Positions 32,935 to 41,148 of a DNA stretch of 64,000 nt are shown piece by piece. The notes below the pieces were generated by a model. That model was given only the letters and a program-made list of their open reading frames with translations. It had not been told where the DNA came from and did no database searches. The stretch comes from Uruburuella testudinis (GTDB taxonomy: Bacteria > Pseudomonadota > Gammaproteobacteria > Burkholderiales > Neisseriaceae), in NCBI RefSeq assembly GCF_022870865.1, contig NZ_CP091508.1:2542001-2606000 (forward strand), in the 5' to 3' direction. Numbering within the stretch: position 1 is the stretch's first letter; each line of letters begins with the position of its first letter. The translations under genes and the position numbers were made by a program.

Positions 32935-33690
32935 TCAGCCGAATTTGCCGGTAATATAGTCTTCGGTTTCTTTGCGCGCCGGTTTGGTAAACACTTGTTT
33001 GGTATCGCCGATTTCAATCATTTCACCCAAATACATATAGGCGGTAAAGTCCGACACCCGCGCGGCCTGCTGCATATTGTGGGTAACGATGGCGATGGTG
33101 TAGTCTTTTTTCAATTCGGTTACCAGCTCTTCGATATGCGCAGTGGAAATCGGGTCGAGGGCGGAGGTCGGCTCGTCGAGCAACACCACTTCGGGCTTGC
33201 TCGCCACCGCGCGGGCAATACACAAGCGCTGCTGCTGGCCGCCTGAAAGCGAATTGCCGCTCTGCTTGAGTTTGTCTTTAACCTCTTCCCACAGGGCGGC
33301 TTTTTTCAAAGCCCATTCCACACGGTCGTCCATTTCGCTTTTGTTGAGCTTTTCATACAGCTTCACGCCGAAGGTAACGTTGTCGTAAATCGACATCGGA
33401 AACGGGGTCGGCTTCTGAAACACCATGCCCACATTGGCGCGCAGCAGGTTCAAATCAACGTCTTTGCCGAGAATGTTTTTACCGTCGAGCAGCAATTCGC
33501 CCTCGGCACGCATGCCGGGATAAAGATCATACATGCGGTTGAAGGTGCGCAACAGGGTGGATTTGCCGCAACCGGAAGGGCCGATAAAAGCCGTAACCTT
33601 GTTGGCGGGGATATCCATGTTGATGTCTTTCAATGCCTGGAAAGAGCCGTAATAAAAATTGAAATTGCGTACGGCGATTTTGGTTTGCAT
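32935..33690 (-). CDS. pstB: phosphate ABC transporter ATPase
   Basis: A 251-residue ABC ATPase. Walker [12 protein letters not shown] near 37-47, Q-loop [11 protein letters not shown], signature LSGGQQQRL, Walker [14 protein letters not shown] and the H-loop VTHNM are all intact. It powers high-affinity phosphate import through PstCA. The start MQTKIAV at 33690 was chosen; an upstream extension overlaps the uptake-sequence region after pstA. Last gene of pstS-pstC-pstA-pstB. Confidence 0.96.
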   Translation of the reverse strand: MQTKIAVRNFNFYYGSFQALKDINMDIPANKVTAFIGPSGCGKSTLLRTFNRMYDLYPGMRAEGELLLDGKNILGKDVDLNLLRANVGMVFQKPTPFPMSIYDNVTFGVKLYEKLNKSEMDDRVEWALKKAALWEEVKDKLKQSGNSLSGGQQQRLCIARAVASKPEVVLLDEPTSALDPISTAHIEELVTELKKDYTIAIVTHNMQQAARVSDFTAYMYLGEMIEIGDTKQVFTKPARKETEDYITGKFG

Positions 33691-33741
33691 GAGTTTTCCT
33701 TGAATATCAATATTGTGTATGGTTTCAGACGGCATCAATGT

Positions 33742-34593
33742 TTAATGTTTGCGGCTGCCGATAAAGCGCGCCAAAATATTGGCAAACAACACGGTCAGCG
33801 TAATCAGCAGCGCCGCCGCCCAAGCCAGCTCGTGCCAATCGTTATACGGGCTCATGGCAAACTGGTAAATCACATTGGGCAGGTTGGCAATCGGCTGATT
33901 CATGTTGGCGCTGAAAAACTGGTTGTTCAGCGCGGTAAACAACAGCGGCGCGGTTTCGCCCGACACGCGCGCAAACGCCAGCAATACACCGGTCAGCACG
34001 CCGGCTTTGGCCGCACGCAGCGTTACCATCATCACCAGCCGCCATTTCGGCGTGCCCAGCGCATAAGCCGCTTCGCGCAGGCTGTTGGGCACCAGCTTGA
34101 GCATGTTTTCAGTGGTGCGCACCACCACCGGAATCACCAGCAGCGACAAGGCAAACGAGCCGGCCCAGCCGGAAAAATGCCCTTGCCGCACCACCACCAG
34201 CTCATAAATAAACAAACCGATGACGATAGAGGGTGCCGAGAGCAGAATATCGTTCATAAAGCGCGTTGCCGAAGCCAGCTTGCTGCCCTGCCCGAATTCG
34301 GCCAGAAAAATGCCGCACAAAATGCCGATGGGCGTGCCGATAAGCAGGCCGAACACGGTAATCAGCAAGCTGCCCAAAATGGCGTTGCGCAAACCGCCTT
34401 CCATGCCCGGCGGCGGCGTGTCGAGCAGAAAAATGCTCGAACCCAAGCCGTTGAAGCCTTCGTAAAACAAGGTGTAAAAAATCCAGCCCAACCAAAACAG
34501 GCCGAAAGCCATCGTCAGCCAGGCCATGGCCAGATTAAACTTGCTGACCACACGGCGGCGGCGGTAAACCGCATTGTTCATACTGCTTTGCAT
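33742..34593 (-). CDS. pstA: phosphate ABC transporter permease PstA
   Basis: A 283-residue inner-membrane permease with six helices and the cytoplasmic EAA loop (REAAYALGTPKWRLV near 183-197) that docks on PstB. Located 17 bp behind pstC and 51 bp before pstB. Confidence 0.95.
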   Translation of the reverse strand: MQSSMNNAVYRRRRVVSKFNLAMAWLTMAFGLFWLGWIFYTLFYEGFNGLGSSIFLLDTPPPGMEGGLRNAILGSLLITVFGLLIGTPIGILCGIFLAEFGQGSKLASATRFMNDILLSAPSIVIGLFIYELVVVRQGHFSGWAGSFALSLLVIPVVVRTTENMLKLVPNSLREAAYALGTPKWRLVMMVTLRAAKAGVLTGVLLAFARVSGETAPLLFTALNNQFFSANMNQPIANLPNVIYQFAMSPYNDWHELAWAAALLITLTVLFANILARFIGSRKH

Positions 34594-34610
34594 AACGTTT
34601 TCCTTAAAGC

Positions 34611-35567
34611 TTAATGTGAGCGGCCTTCATTGCGCTGCATGCGCAACAGCATGATTTTGGAAATACACAACACCACAAAGGTAATCAAAAACAAAATCAA
34701 GCCCAAATACAGCAGTGACGACAAATGCAGCGGGTCGACCGCTTCGGCAAACTCATTGGCCAGCGCCGAAGTAATCGATACCCCCGAGTGATACAGGCTG
34801 GTGCTGATGTTGAAGGTGTTGCCGATCACAAACGTTACCGCCATGGTTTCGCCGAGCGCACGGCCGAGGCCGAGAATAATGCCGCCGACCACACCGGCTT
34901 TGGTATAGGGCAGCACCACATAGCGCACCACTTCCCAAGTGGTCGAGCCCAAACCGTAGGCCGATTCTTTGAGCATCGGCGGGGTCACTTCAAACACATC
35001 GCGCATCACCGAGGCGATAAACGGAATAATCATAATCGCCAGAATCAGGCCGGCGGCAAACATGCCGATGCCCATCGGCGCCCCTTGGAAAAGTGAGCCG
35101 ATGATTGGCAAACCGCCGAAATATTTAATAAAGAAAGGCTGGATGTAGTCGGAAAAAAACGGGGCAAACACAAACAGGCCCCACATGCCGTAAATAATCG
35201 AGGGAATACCGGCCAGCAACTCCACCGCAATACCGAGCGGACGGCGCAACACGGCCGGGCACAGCTCGGTCAGAAACACGGCAATGCCGAAGCTGACCGG
35301 CACGGCAATCAGCAAAGCAATCGCGGAAGTGACCACGGTGCCGTAAATCGGTGCCAATGCGCCGTATTGGCTCTGCACCGTATCCCAATTGGAAGAAGTA
35401 AAAAAACCAAACCCAAATTCGCGCATACTGGGCAGCGCACCGATAATCAGCGAAATCAGAATGCCGCCCAAGCTCGCCAATACCAAAAAGGCAAAAAACC
35501 GGGTGGTGCCGACAAACAAGGTGTCAAGCAGCCGCTGCTGCTTGAGCTTTTGTTGCAGAGAGCTCAT
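34611..35567 (-). CDS. pstC: phosphate ABC transporter permease PstC
   Basis: A 318-residue permease with six to seven helices. Family landmarks are [19 protein letters not shown] and the EAA-type loop [15 protein letters not shown]. The start MSSLQQKL at 35567 was taken as the shortest well-formed N terminus. It forms the channel with PstA. Confidence 0.95.
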   Translation of the reverse strand: MSSLQQKLKQQRLLDTLFVGTTRFFAFLVLASLGGILISLIIGALPSMREFGFGFFTSSNWDTVQSQYGALAPIYGTVVTSAIALLIAVPVSFGIAVFLTELCPAVLRRPLGIAVELLAGIPSIIYGMWGLFVFAPFFSDYIQPFFIKYFGGLPIIGSLFQGAPMGIGMFAAGLILAIMIIPFIASVMRDVFEVTPPMLKESAYGLGSTTWEVVRYVVLPYTKAGVVGGIILGLGRALGETMAVTFVIGNTFNISTSLYHSGVSITSALANEFAEAVDPLHLSSLLYLGLILFLITFVVLCISKIMLLRMQRNEGRSH

Positions 35568-35621
35568 AAGCGTGTTCTTTATAAATGTTTTCAAGCAAGT
35601 GAATGATTGCCCCGTCAAACT

Positions 35622-35671
35622 TGAGGCCGTCTGAAACCATCCTTACCGCCGGATAGCTTTCAGACGGCCTG
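35622..35671 (-). terminator. attenuator-like hairpin between pstS and pstC
   Basis: CTTGAGGCCGTCTGAAA and GCTTTCAGACGGCCTG can form a stem about 11 bases after the pstS stop. A partial terminator here would give more binding protein than permease, a common pattern in ABC importers. Confidence 0.55.
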
Positions 35672-35681
35672 TTTTCAGCGT

Positions 35682-36791
35682 TTAGTAAACCGCCGCACCG
35701 TTTGCATCGGTTACCTGCTTCCACTCTTCGCGCACCAAATCTTTCACAGAAGCCGGCAGCGGCACATAATCAAGCTTGGCGGCCGCATCATCGCCGTTTT
35801 TGTAAGCCCAGTCGAAGAAGCTCAAAGCCGCTTTGGCTTTGGCCGCATCATCCGGTTTTTTATGCACCAAGATAAACGTGGCGGCAGCCAGCGGCCAGGC
35901 TTGCTCGGCAGGCTGGTTGGTCAGCACCAGGCTGAATCCGGGCACGCTCTTCCAATCAACATCAGCCGCGGCGGCAAAGGTTTCTTGCGAAGGCTGTACA
36001 AAATTGCCGGCGCTGTTTTGCAGCTGCACATGCGACATGGCATTTTGTTTGGCGTAGGCATATTCCACATAACCGATTGAGTTTTTCACACGGTTAACAT
36101 AAGTGGAAACGCCCTCGTTGCCCTTGCCGGCCGCGCCCGAGCCCGAAGTCGGCCATTTCACCGTATTGGCCGCACCCACAGATTCCTGCCATTTCGGCGA
36201 AACCTGGCTCAAGTAAGTGGTGAAGATAAAGCTGGTGCCTGAGCCGTCGGAGCGGAATACAGTGGTAATCGGCTCATCCGGCAGGCTCAAGCCTTCATTC
36301 AAGGCCGCGATTTTCGGATCATTCCAGCGGGTGATGTTGCCCAAATAAATTTCGGCCAACACATCGCCGGTCAGCTTCAATTCGCCCGGTTTGATGCCTT
36401 CCACATTCACCACCGGCACCACACCGCCGATAACGGTCGGAAACTGAACCAAGCCTTCTTTTTCTAAATCTTCGGCTTTCATCGGCGAATCTGAGGCACC
36501 GAAATCAACGGTTTTGGCAGTAATCTGCTTCACACCGCCCGAAGAACCGATAGACTGGTAATTGATACGGCCGCCGGTTTCGCCTTGATAAGCCTGCGCC
36601 CATTGCACATAAATCGGCTGCGGAAACGATGCGCCCGCACCGGTAACATCCAGGCTCACCTGCTCGCCGGCGGCAGCAGAAGTTGCAGAAGCCGCCTCTT
36701 GCTGGGTGGCAGGTGCGCTGTTGTCCGAACCGCCACAGGCAGCAACGGCAAAAGCAGTAATCAAAGCAGCGGTCAGGGTACGAATTTGCAT
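35682..36791 (-). CDS. pstS: phosphate-binding lipoprotein PstS
   Basis: A 369-residue periplasmic binding protein with lipobox AVAAC (Cys 19) and a Ser/Ala-rich linker. Phosphate-contact motifs are GAGASFPQPIYVQW near 52-65, SIGSSGGVKQI, FGASDSPM and FRSDGSGTSFIF. Presents phosphate to PstCA. On the minus strand upstream, spaced TGTAA/TGTCA words near 36860-36890 are faintly Pho-box-like, but not at consensus spacing. Confidence 0.95.
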   Translation of the reverse strand: MQIRTLTAALITAFAVAACGGSDNSAPATQQEAASATSAAAGEQVSLDVTGAGASFPQPIYVQWAQAYQGETGGRINYQSIGSSGGVKQITAKTVDFGASDSPMKAEDLEKEGLVQFPTVIGGVVPVVNVEGIKPGELKLTGDVLAEIYLGNITRWNDPKIAALNEGLSLPDEPITTVFRSDGSGTSFIFTTYLSQVSPKWQESVGAANTVKWPTSGSGAAGKGNEGVSTYVNRVKNSIGYVEYAYAKQNAMSHVQLQNSAGNFVQPSQETFAAAADVDWKSVPGFSLVLTNQPAEQAWPLAAATFILVHKKPDDAAKAKAALSFFDWAYKNGDDAAAKLDYVPLPASVKDLVREEWKQVTDANGAAVY

Positions 36792-37063
36792 AATGTGCTC
36801 TCTCTTAAAAAAGATGTTTGGTTAACGCCGCCAGTTTAAGAAAGCATTGTTGCAAGCGTGTGACAATGGTTACAAAGCATTACAGTTTTACCATCAGATA
36901 AATATATGCAACTGATTTATATCAATTAAATTTAAAGCCACAATTAAAAAAAGATAACAAAAACCCGCACAAGATGACAAACCGAAGCCTACATCCAACA
37001 CCTGTAACAACCGCAGCCATCATGCGGTTTACGCCATGACGGCACAGGCCGTCTGAAAACCAC
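36792..37063 (-). promoter_or_regulatory. pstS upstream region
   Basis: AT-rich leader between phoU and pstS with no gene. It presumably holds the pst promoter; no consensus hexamers are certain. Confidence 0.4.
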
Positions 37064-37086
37064 AAAAAAAGCAGCCCTTAGGCTGC
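37064..37086 (-). terminator. phoU intrinsic terminator
   Basis: On the minus strand GCAGCC, TAAG loop, GGCTGC, then seven T residues, about 45 bases after the phoU stop. Confidence 0.85.
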
Positions 37087-37131
37087 CGAATCTGCTGACT
37101 TGAAACTTGCCGCCACCAAACAACTTCATCT

Positions 37132-37833
37132 TTATTCAGACAAATCCTGTTTGATTTTATCAATCGGCGTATGGCGCACATCAATACCGCGGGTGAGATA
37201 CACCACATGCTCGGCAATGTTTTCCGCATGATCACCGATACGCTCCACCGCCTTGTTCATCATCATCACATCAATCCATGTGCTGATATTGCGCGGCTCT
37301 TCCATCATATTGGTTACCAGCGAGCGGGTTTGGTTGCGGTAATCCATATCCAGCTTGCGGTCACTTTCATGCAAATCCAGCACCGCGGTGGTATCCAGAC
37401 GGGCAAACGCATCCAACGCACGGCTGATCATCGGCGCAGTCATCGAGGCAATGCGGTGGGTGTCATACAGCTCGGTGGCGGTAATACGGTTGTTTTGCAA
37501 CAATTCATAAGCATTGAGTGCAATTTTTTTCAACTCGTCGCCGATACGCTCCAAATCCACAATCACCCGGCTCACCGCCAACACAAAACGCAAATCCCCC
37601 GCTGCCGGCTGGCGGCGGGCAATAATGGTTTGGCAAGCATCATCAATCGACACTTCCAAATCATTAATCACACTGTCGCCGTCGATTACCGCCGTCAACC
37701 CCGAAGCATCAGCATGAGCCAATGCGCACAACACTGACTGCAACTGCTGCTCAACCAGGCCGCCCATGCGCATCACCTCCGTGCGCACGCTTTCGAGCTC
37801 CTGATTAAAATGGGATGAAATATGTTCGGCCAT
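37132..37833 (-). CDS. phoU: phosphate uptake regulator PhoU
   Basis: A 233-residue protein of two three-helix bundles, each with the metal-binding E/D-rich signature (SIDDACQTIIARRQP and ISTWIDVMMMNKAVERIGDHAENIAE). PhoU links PstB to phosphate signalling and prevents toxic over-uptake. The start MAEHISSHFN at 37833 has the family's N terminus; the longer frame is not conserved-looking. It lies upstream of pstS with its own terminator, so it is a separate unit in the unusual order phoU-pstSCAB. Confidence 0.94.
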   Translation of the reverse strand: MAEHISSHFNQELESVRTEVMRMGGLVEQQLQSVLCALAHADASGLTAVIDGDSVINDLEVSIDDACQTIIARRQPAAGDLRFVLAVSRVIVDLERIGDELKKIALNAYELLQNNRITATELYDTHRIASMTAPMISRALDAFARLDTTAVLDLHESDRKLDMDYRNQTRSLVTNMMEEPRNISTWIDVMMMNKAVERIGDHAENIAEHVVYLTRGIDVRHTPIDKIKQDLSE

Positions 37834-38221
37834 CGCCTTCTCCTGAAAAAATCTAAATAACACCCACTCTGAATCAGACGACCGCCCGATTAACGGCCCG
37901 CAACAGACGGCATCCGCCCGGTGACAATCATCAGCCAGAATCGGCATGAATGCTTATCATGGCATAATAAAACAATTTGATGACAGAATCTTGACAACGC
38001 CCGCCCTCTTCACAAATTCGCCACAAAAGCAACCATCACCAACAGAGCTTGCAAATCTCATTGAATACAGCCACCAAAATCAAAGGCCGTCTGAAACTGA
38101 ATATGCCCCCGTTTTTTGGTTTATTCAATTAGAGGGTATTTTATTGCATTAGACGATTGAAGCCATTTTAAAACGTACCTTGTCAGCCTGAAAGCCCTGC
38201 CCTGCTTGAATCTTGGTTTAT
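37834..38221. other. chromosome-island junction, gene-free, with old att-like sequence
   Basis: Between phoU and the left attachment repeat. 38117-38153 (TTTATTCAATTAGAGG ... GCATTAGACG) resembles the sequence at 50478-50500 inside the right end of the island, about the same distance from the attachment repeat. This suggests a remnant of an earlier, related integration. Confidence 0.5.
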
Positions 38222-38289
38222 GGCATTAGACGTAAAAAAACCGCCTGATTTTCAGACGGTTTTTCTTTTGATGGACAATGAGACTTGAA
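38222..38289. other. attL-like direct repeat of the tRNA-Leu 3' region
   Basis: 38222-38274 repeats 50590-50641 except for one extra A in a poly-A run. Then ACAATGAGACTTGAA (38275-38289) repeats the T-arm side of tRNA-Leu at 50647-50661, while the five bases TGCCG found at 50642-50646 are missing. This is the displaced 3' end of the original tRNA-Leu plus its terminator hairpin. Confidence 0.8.
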
Positions 38290-38341
38290 TCAATCAATTA
38301 TCCAATTGATTTAAAGCAGTATATTTTTCAACAATATTCCC

Positions 38342-38364
38342 AATACCCCCAAAAATACCCCCAT
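38342..38364. repeat. left-end AATACCCCC repeats (possible integrase arm sites)
   Basis: Two direct copies, AATACCCCCAA (38342-38352) and AATACCCCCAT (38354-38364). Four copies or inverted copies of the same word stand at the right end (50418-50470) over the integrase start. Such paired end repeats suit arm-type integrase binding sites. Confidence 0.5.
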
Positions 38365-38419
38365 TTTGCAAAAGTCACCCATTTTTCACCCTGTTTTTCT
38401 CTCACCTGCACAAATCAGC

Positions 38420-38453
38420 AAAGGCCGCCTGCATCATTTTTCAGACGGCCTTT
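38420..38453 (-). terminator. terminator behind fic
   Basis: AAAGGCCGCCTG and TCAGACGGCCTTT form a stem 28 bases beyond the fic stop, with a T-rich 3' side on the minus strand. Confidence 0.6.
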
Positions 38454-38480
38454 GTTGATGGCGGCGGATTTCCTCAAGTA

Positions 38481-39602
38481 TCAGATGGGATAGCGGGAAA
38501 ATTCGTTATTGTTGCCGCTCAAGAGTTCCATTAGTTTGGGGTGTATAAACAGTTTATCCCTGCCTACTCTGATTTCATTCAATACGCCTGCTTCAATCAG
38601 TGACTGTAAGTAGCGTGATGCGGTTTGCCGCTTGGCGATGCCTGCATCTTCAAGGTTGGTAATACGGGTATAAGGTTGCTCAAACAGCAATGACACCAGC
38701 TCATGACTGTAAACGGTCGGCAAGGCTGTTTGAATATAAAGGCGGGTATGCTCTGCCAGCTTTTTAATCGCTTCGATTTTGGCAATCGTCCACTTGGCGG
38801 TGTCTTCTACTCCTGCAAGGATATACATAACCCACTCTTCCCAATTGCCTTTTTCGGTAACTTCCAGCAATAGGCGGTAATAGTCTGCCTTATGCTCAAT
38901 GATATATCGGCTCAAGTATAGAATCGGTAAGCCAAGCAATTCTTTTTCAATCAACATCAAACTGTTCAAGATGCGGCCTGTGCGTCCGTTACCGTCTGGA
39001 AACGGGTGGATGGCCTCAAATTGGTAATGTGCGACGGCCATGATGATTAACGGGTCAAGATTCGGGTTGTCATGTATAAACCGCTCCCAATCGGCCAGCT
39101 TCTCACGGATAATCTGCTCTCCTTCAGGTGGGGTATAGATGATACGTCCGCTACCGTCAGCCCTTAAAGCCGTGCCTGTAATTTTCCGTATATCCATATC
39201 GCGCCCTTTGATTTCACTGCATACCAGTTGGGCGGTTTTGGTACATAAAGGCTTGTTGTCAAGCGACTGAACGCCTAGGAATAATGCGCTTCTGTATCGC
39301 ATGGCCTCTTTGGTGGCGGGGTCTGCTGTTTGGCTTTCCGTCCGCATATACTGAAACAGCTTGTCAGTAGTTGTTACGATGTTTTCAATCTCTGAACTTG
39401 CCCTTGCTTCCATAATCGGTAAGGTGTTAATCAGCATTCCTTGATTGGGTATCAGTTCTGCCGCCTGTTTTAGCTCTGCTAAAGCAGCTCGGGCTTTGAT
39501 ACATTGCTTTAATACGCTCTTGGTTTCAATGTCTTCTTTCGGCGGTAAAGTCGGCAAGCCGTTGTACGGTTTATCTGCTCTCCAAGCGTCAAAGGTTGTC
39601 AT
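38481..39602 (-). CDS. Fic-domain enzyme with N-terminal inhibitory helix (class II)
   Basis: A 373-residue cytoplasmic protein. The Fic core motif [12 protein letters not shown], matching HPFx(D/E)GNGRxxR, is intact near 200, so AMP transfer (or another nucleotide transfer) to target hydroxyls is expected. Near residues 63-68, SSEIEN matches the (S/T)xxxE(G/N) inhibitory motif; placed before the core it makes this a class II Fic that is autoinhibited. A C-terminal winged-helix-like part follows ([20 protein letters not shown]). Start MTTFDAW chosen at 39602. It is the last gene of the island, beyond the iterons, a cargo position. Target unknown. Confidence 0.9.
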   Translation of the reverse strand: MTTFDAWRADKPYNGLPTLPPKEDIETKSVLKQCIKARAALAELKQAAELIPNQGMLINTLPIMEARASSEIENIVTTTDKLFQYMRTESQTADPATKEAMRYRSALFLGVQSLDNKPLCTKTAQLVCSEIKGRDMDIRKITGTALRADGSGRIIYTPPEGEQIIREKLADWERFIHDNPNLDPLIIMAVAHYQFEAIHPFPDGNGRTGRILNSLMLIEKELLGLPILYLSRYIIEHKADYYRLLLEVTEKGNWEEWVMYILAGVEDTAKWTIAKIEAIKKLAEHTRLYIQTALPTVYSHELVSLLFEQPYTRITNLEDAGIAKRQTASRYLQSLIEAGVLNEIRVGRDKLFIHPKLMELLSGNNNEFSRYPI

Positions 39603-39844
39603 GTTTATTAATCCGCAAAAAAATAAAGATATTTTCAGTATATGTTTATCGTGCGTACATATCAAGACAATATATTTATAAAACGGGATTTTTTAAACAT
39701 ATTGTGCCGGCGGATATTGCGGATAATGCCAGTTTCTTCACGGGCTGTATATCTGCTTTGATATAGAAATTATATCGGTATCGGTATCTTTATTGTATAA
39801 AACACAAGATTTAAGCCAAAACACCGTATAAGAATGCAAAAGTA
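39603..39844. other. AT-rich fic upstream region
   Basis: Gene-free leader of fic containing short direct repeats (TATCGGTATCGGTATC near 39773) and poly-A/T tracts next to the iterons. AT-richness here would suit strand opening at an origin. Confidence 0.45.
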
Positions 39845-40090
39845 GGTTGGTATGGTTGGTATGGTTGGTATGAATCGCTCAAACCCGCATGGATAAAGGC
39901 TTTCAGCATACCAACCTAGATATTTTTTGGTTGGTATGCGTTGGTATGATTCATTTTTAACTTTGTAACCTGTTGATTATAAAGCCATACCAACCATACC
40001 AACCCCATACCAACCTGTTTTTCCTTAGGTTGGTATGCTGAAACCCGCATGGATAAAGGCTTTCAAGGAATCATACCAACCATACCAACC
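39845..40090. repeat. iteron cluster, probable replication origin of the island
   Basis: Twelve copies of GGTTGGTATG or its complement in 246 bp. Forward: 39845, 39854 and 39863 (9-bp tandem period), 39929, 39939 (one mismatch), 40028. Reverse: 39907, 39986, 39995, 40006, 40072, 40081. Between facing copies lies a 25-bp repeat (core AAACCCGCATGGATAAAGGC) at 39881-39905 and 40041-40065. No gene overlaps. P4-like satellites carry comparable clusters of primase/helicase-binding repeats at their origin, and this one lies in the same island as a primase and a helicase. Confidence 0.8.
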
Positions 40091-40334
40091 TAAAAACGTT
40101 TTTCTCGCGCGTATGGCGTTTTTCAAATTCAACAATGGCTATGTTTTTTGCCTGATTGTTTCTTAATAGGAAATCATGGCCGTTTGTTTGACTGCATGGC
40201 CGTCTGAAAGTATGAATGGCCGGCTAGATGGAAAAGCGGCGATTATGGGTGTATTGGATGGCGGGTAAGGAATAAAGTCCGCTTCAATGGTAAAGCAGCT
40301 TAAACCGCTTATTTTCGGCCTTGGCTGCGGCCGA
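40091..40334. other. region between iterons and antitoxin, no gene
   Basis: Contains an uptake sequence (GGCCGTCTGAAAG at 40199) and direct words ATGGCCG(T/G) at four places. No supported gene. Confidence 0.4.
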
Positions 40335-40363
40335 TAAAAAACACCAACGGCGGGGCTGGTGTT
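40335..40363 (-). terminator. island terminator, copy 1 (toxin-antitoxin operon)
   Basis: AACACCA ... TGGTGTT stem around a GC-rich loop with T-run on the minus strand, 37 bases after the antitoxin stop. Nearly identical hairpins occur at 41095 and 49163. Confidence 0.75.
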
Positions 40364-40399
40364 TGTGTTTCGGCTGCTTGTCGGTTTGGCATACGTCGA

Positions 40400-40723
40400 T
40401 TATGCAGCATTGCTGTTTTGGCTTTCGCGCTGTTTTAGTGTTTCGCGTATCAGCTCATTAGCCAGCATTTTTTGTTCGCTCTCGATAAAACGCGCCAAAA
40501 TCTGCTTAATCAACGGCTGATAGCCTATGCCGTGAAAGGCAGCAATAGCTTTCAAATCGTCTATCATGCCCTGCTGCAAACGGATTGAAATAGGCTTTAA
40601 GCCTAGTGATTCGTCTAGGGCGTTCAAATCTATATCGGCGCGGCGGGCGTGTGCTTCGCTTGCTCCCAATTCTCGGCTCTCCCATTTTTCGGTGTCTTTG
40701 TGCATTTCGTCTTGGCTGTTCAT
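40400..40723 (-). CDS. CopG/BrnA-like antitoxin
   Basis: A 107-residue protein whose second half fits a ribbon-helix-helix regulator (GLKPISIRLQQGMIDDLKAI), preceded by an acidic/His region. Start at 40723, four bases after the stop of the preceding toxin-like gene, with RBS AAGGA inside that gene's end. The toxin-first order with close coupling is that of BrnTA-type systems. It would neutralise the toxin and repress the operon. Confidence 0.7.
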   Translation of the reverse strand: MNSQDEMHKDTEKWESRELGASEAHARRADIDLNALDESLGLKPISIRLQQGMIDDLKAIAAFHGIGYQPLIKQILARFIESEQKMLANELIRETLKQRESQNSNAA

Positions 40724-40727
40724 GGCG

Positions 40728-41009
40728 TTAATCCTTGTATTTATCATAAATGCGTATTTCTTCACGGTTTGGCTCATACGCGGTTTTGATGATGGTGTTT
40801 GTGCCATCTTGAATAAAGACAATTTTTAATAAGCGGCCTTTATAGGTTTCGGCGATAAACCATAATGTAGGCGGCATGGTTTTGTTTTCGGCGCGCGTAT
40901 CTTCCAATATGCCGCCGTCTCGGTTGGCAAAGGCTTCATGTATCTCCGCTTCACTAACTTTATGGCGCGTTACTATCTTGATTTGCACCGCTTCAGATAT
41001 GCTTAACAT
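40728..41009 (-). CDS. toxin-like small protein (RelE/BrnT-like fold suspected)
   Basis: 93 residues. RHKVSEAEIHEAFANRD and the strand pattern TLWFIAETYKGRLLKIVFIQ resemble small RNase toxins of the BrnT/RelE-like group, and the tail is basic/acidic (REEIRIYDKYKD). The identity is supported mainly by the adjacent CopG-like antitoxin; the sequence is not a strong match to a named toxin family that I can recall. Confidence 0.6.
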   Translation of the reverse strand: MLSISEAVQIKIVTRHKVSEAEIHEAFANRDGGILEDTRAENKTMPPTLWFIAETYKGRLLKIVFIQDGTNTIIKTAYEPNREEIRIYDKYKD

Positions 41010-41094
41010 GACTCCCCTTTCTGTATATACAAATCATAACGGGTTTATTTGTGCTTGTCCATTTGTTTAGACGGTATTAGACGGAATTAAACGA

Positions 41095-41123
41095 TAAAAA
41101 ACACCAGCGGCGGGGCTGGTGTT
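41095..41123 (-). terminator. island terminator, copy 2 (behind helicase gene)
   Basis: AACACCAGC and GCTGGTGTT around GGCGGG, with a T-run on the minus strand, 26 bases after the helicase stop. Confidence 0.8.
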
Positions 41124-41148
41124 GTTTTTGGTGGTCGTTTGAAGTGAC

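Noticed and set aside
36850..36900. Pho box upstream of pstS
   Set aside because: TGTAA/TGTCA words are spaced 10 and 9 bases instead of 11 and mismatch the consensus; no PhoB gene is visible in the window.
39845..40090. CRISPR array
   Set aside because: Repeats are short (10 bp), occur in both orientations, with irregular spacing and no cas genes; the pattern fits iterons.
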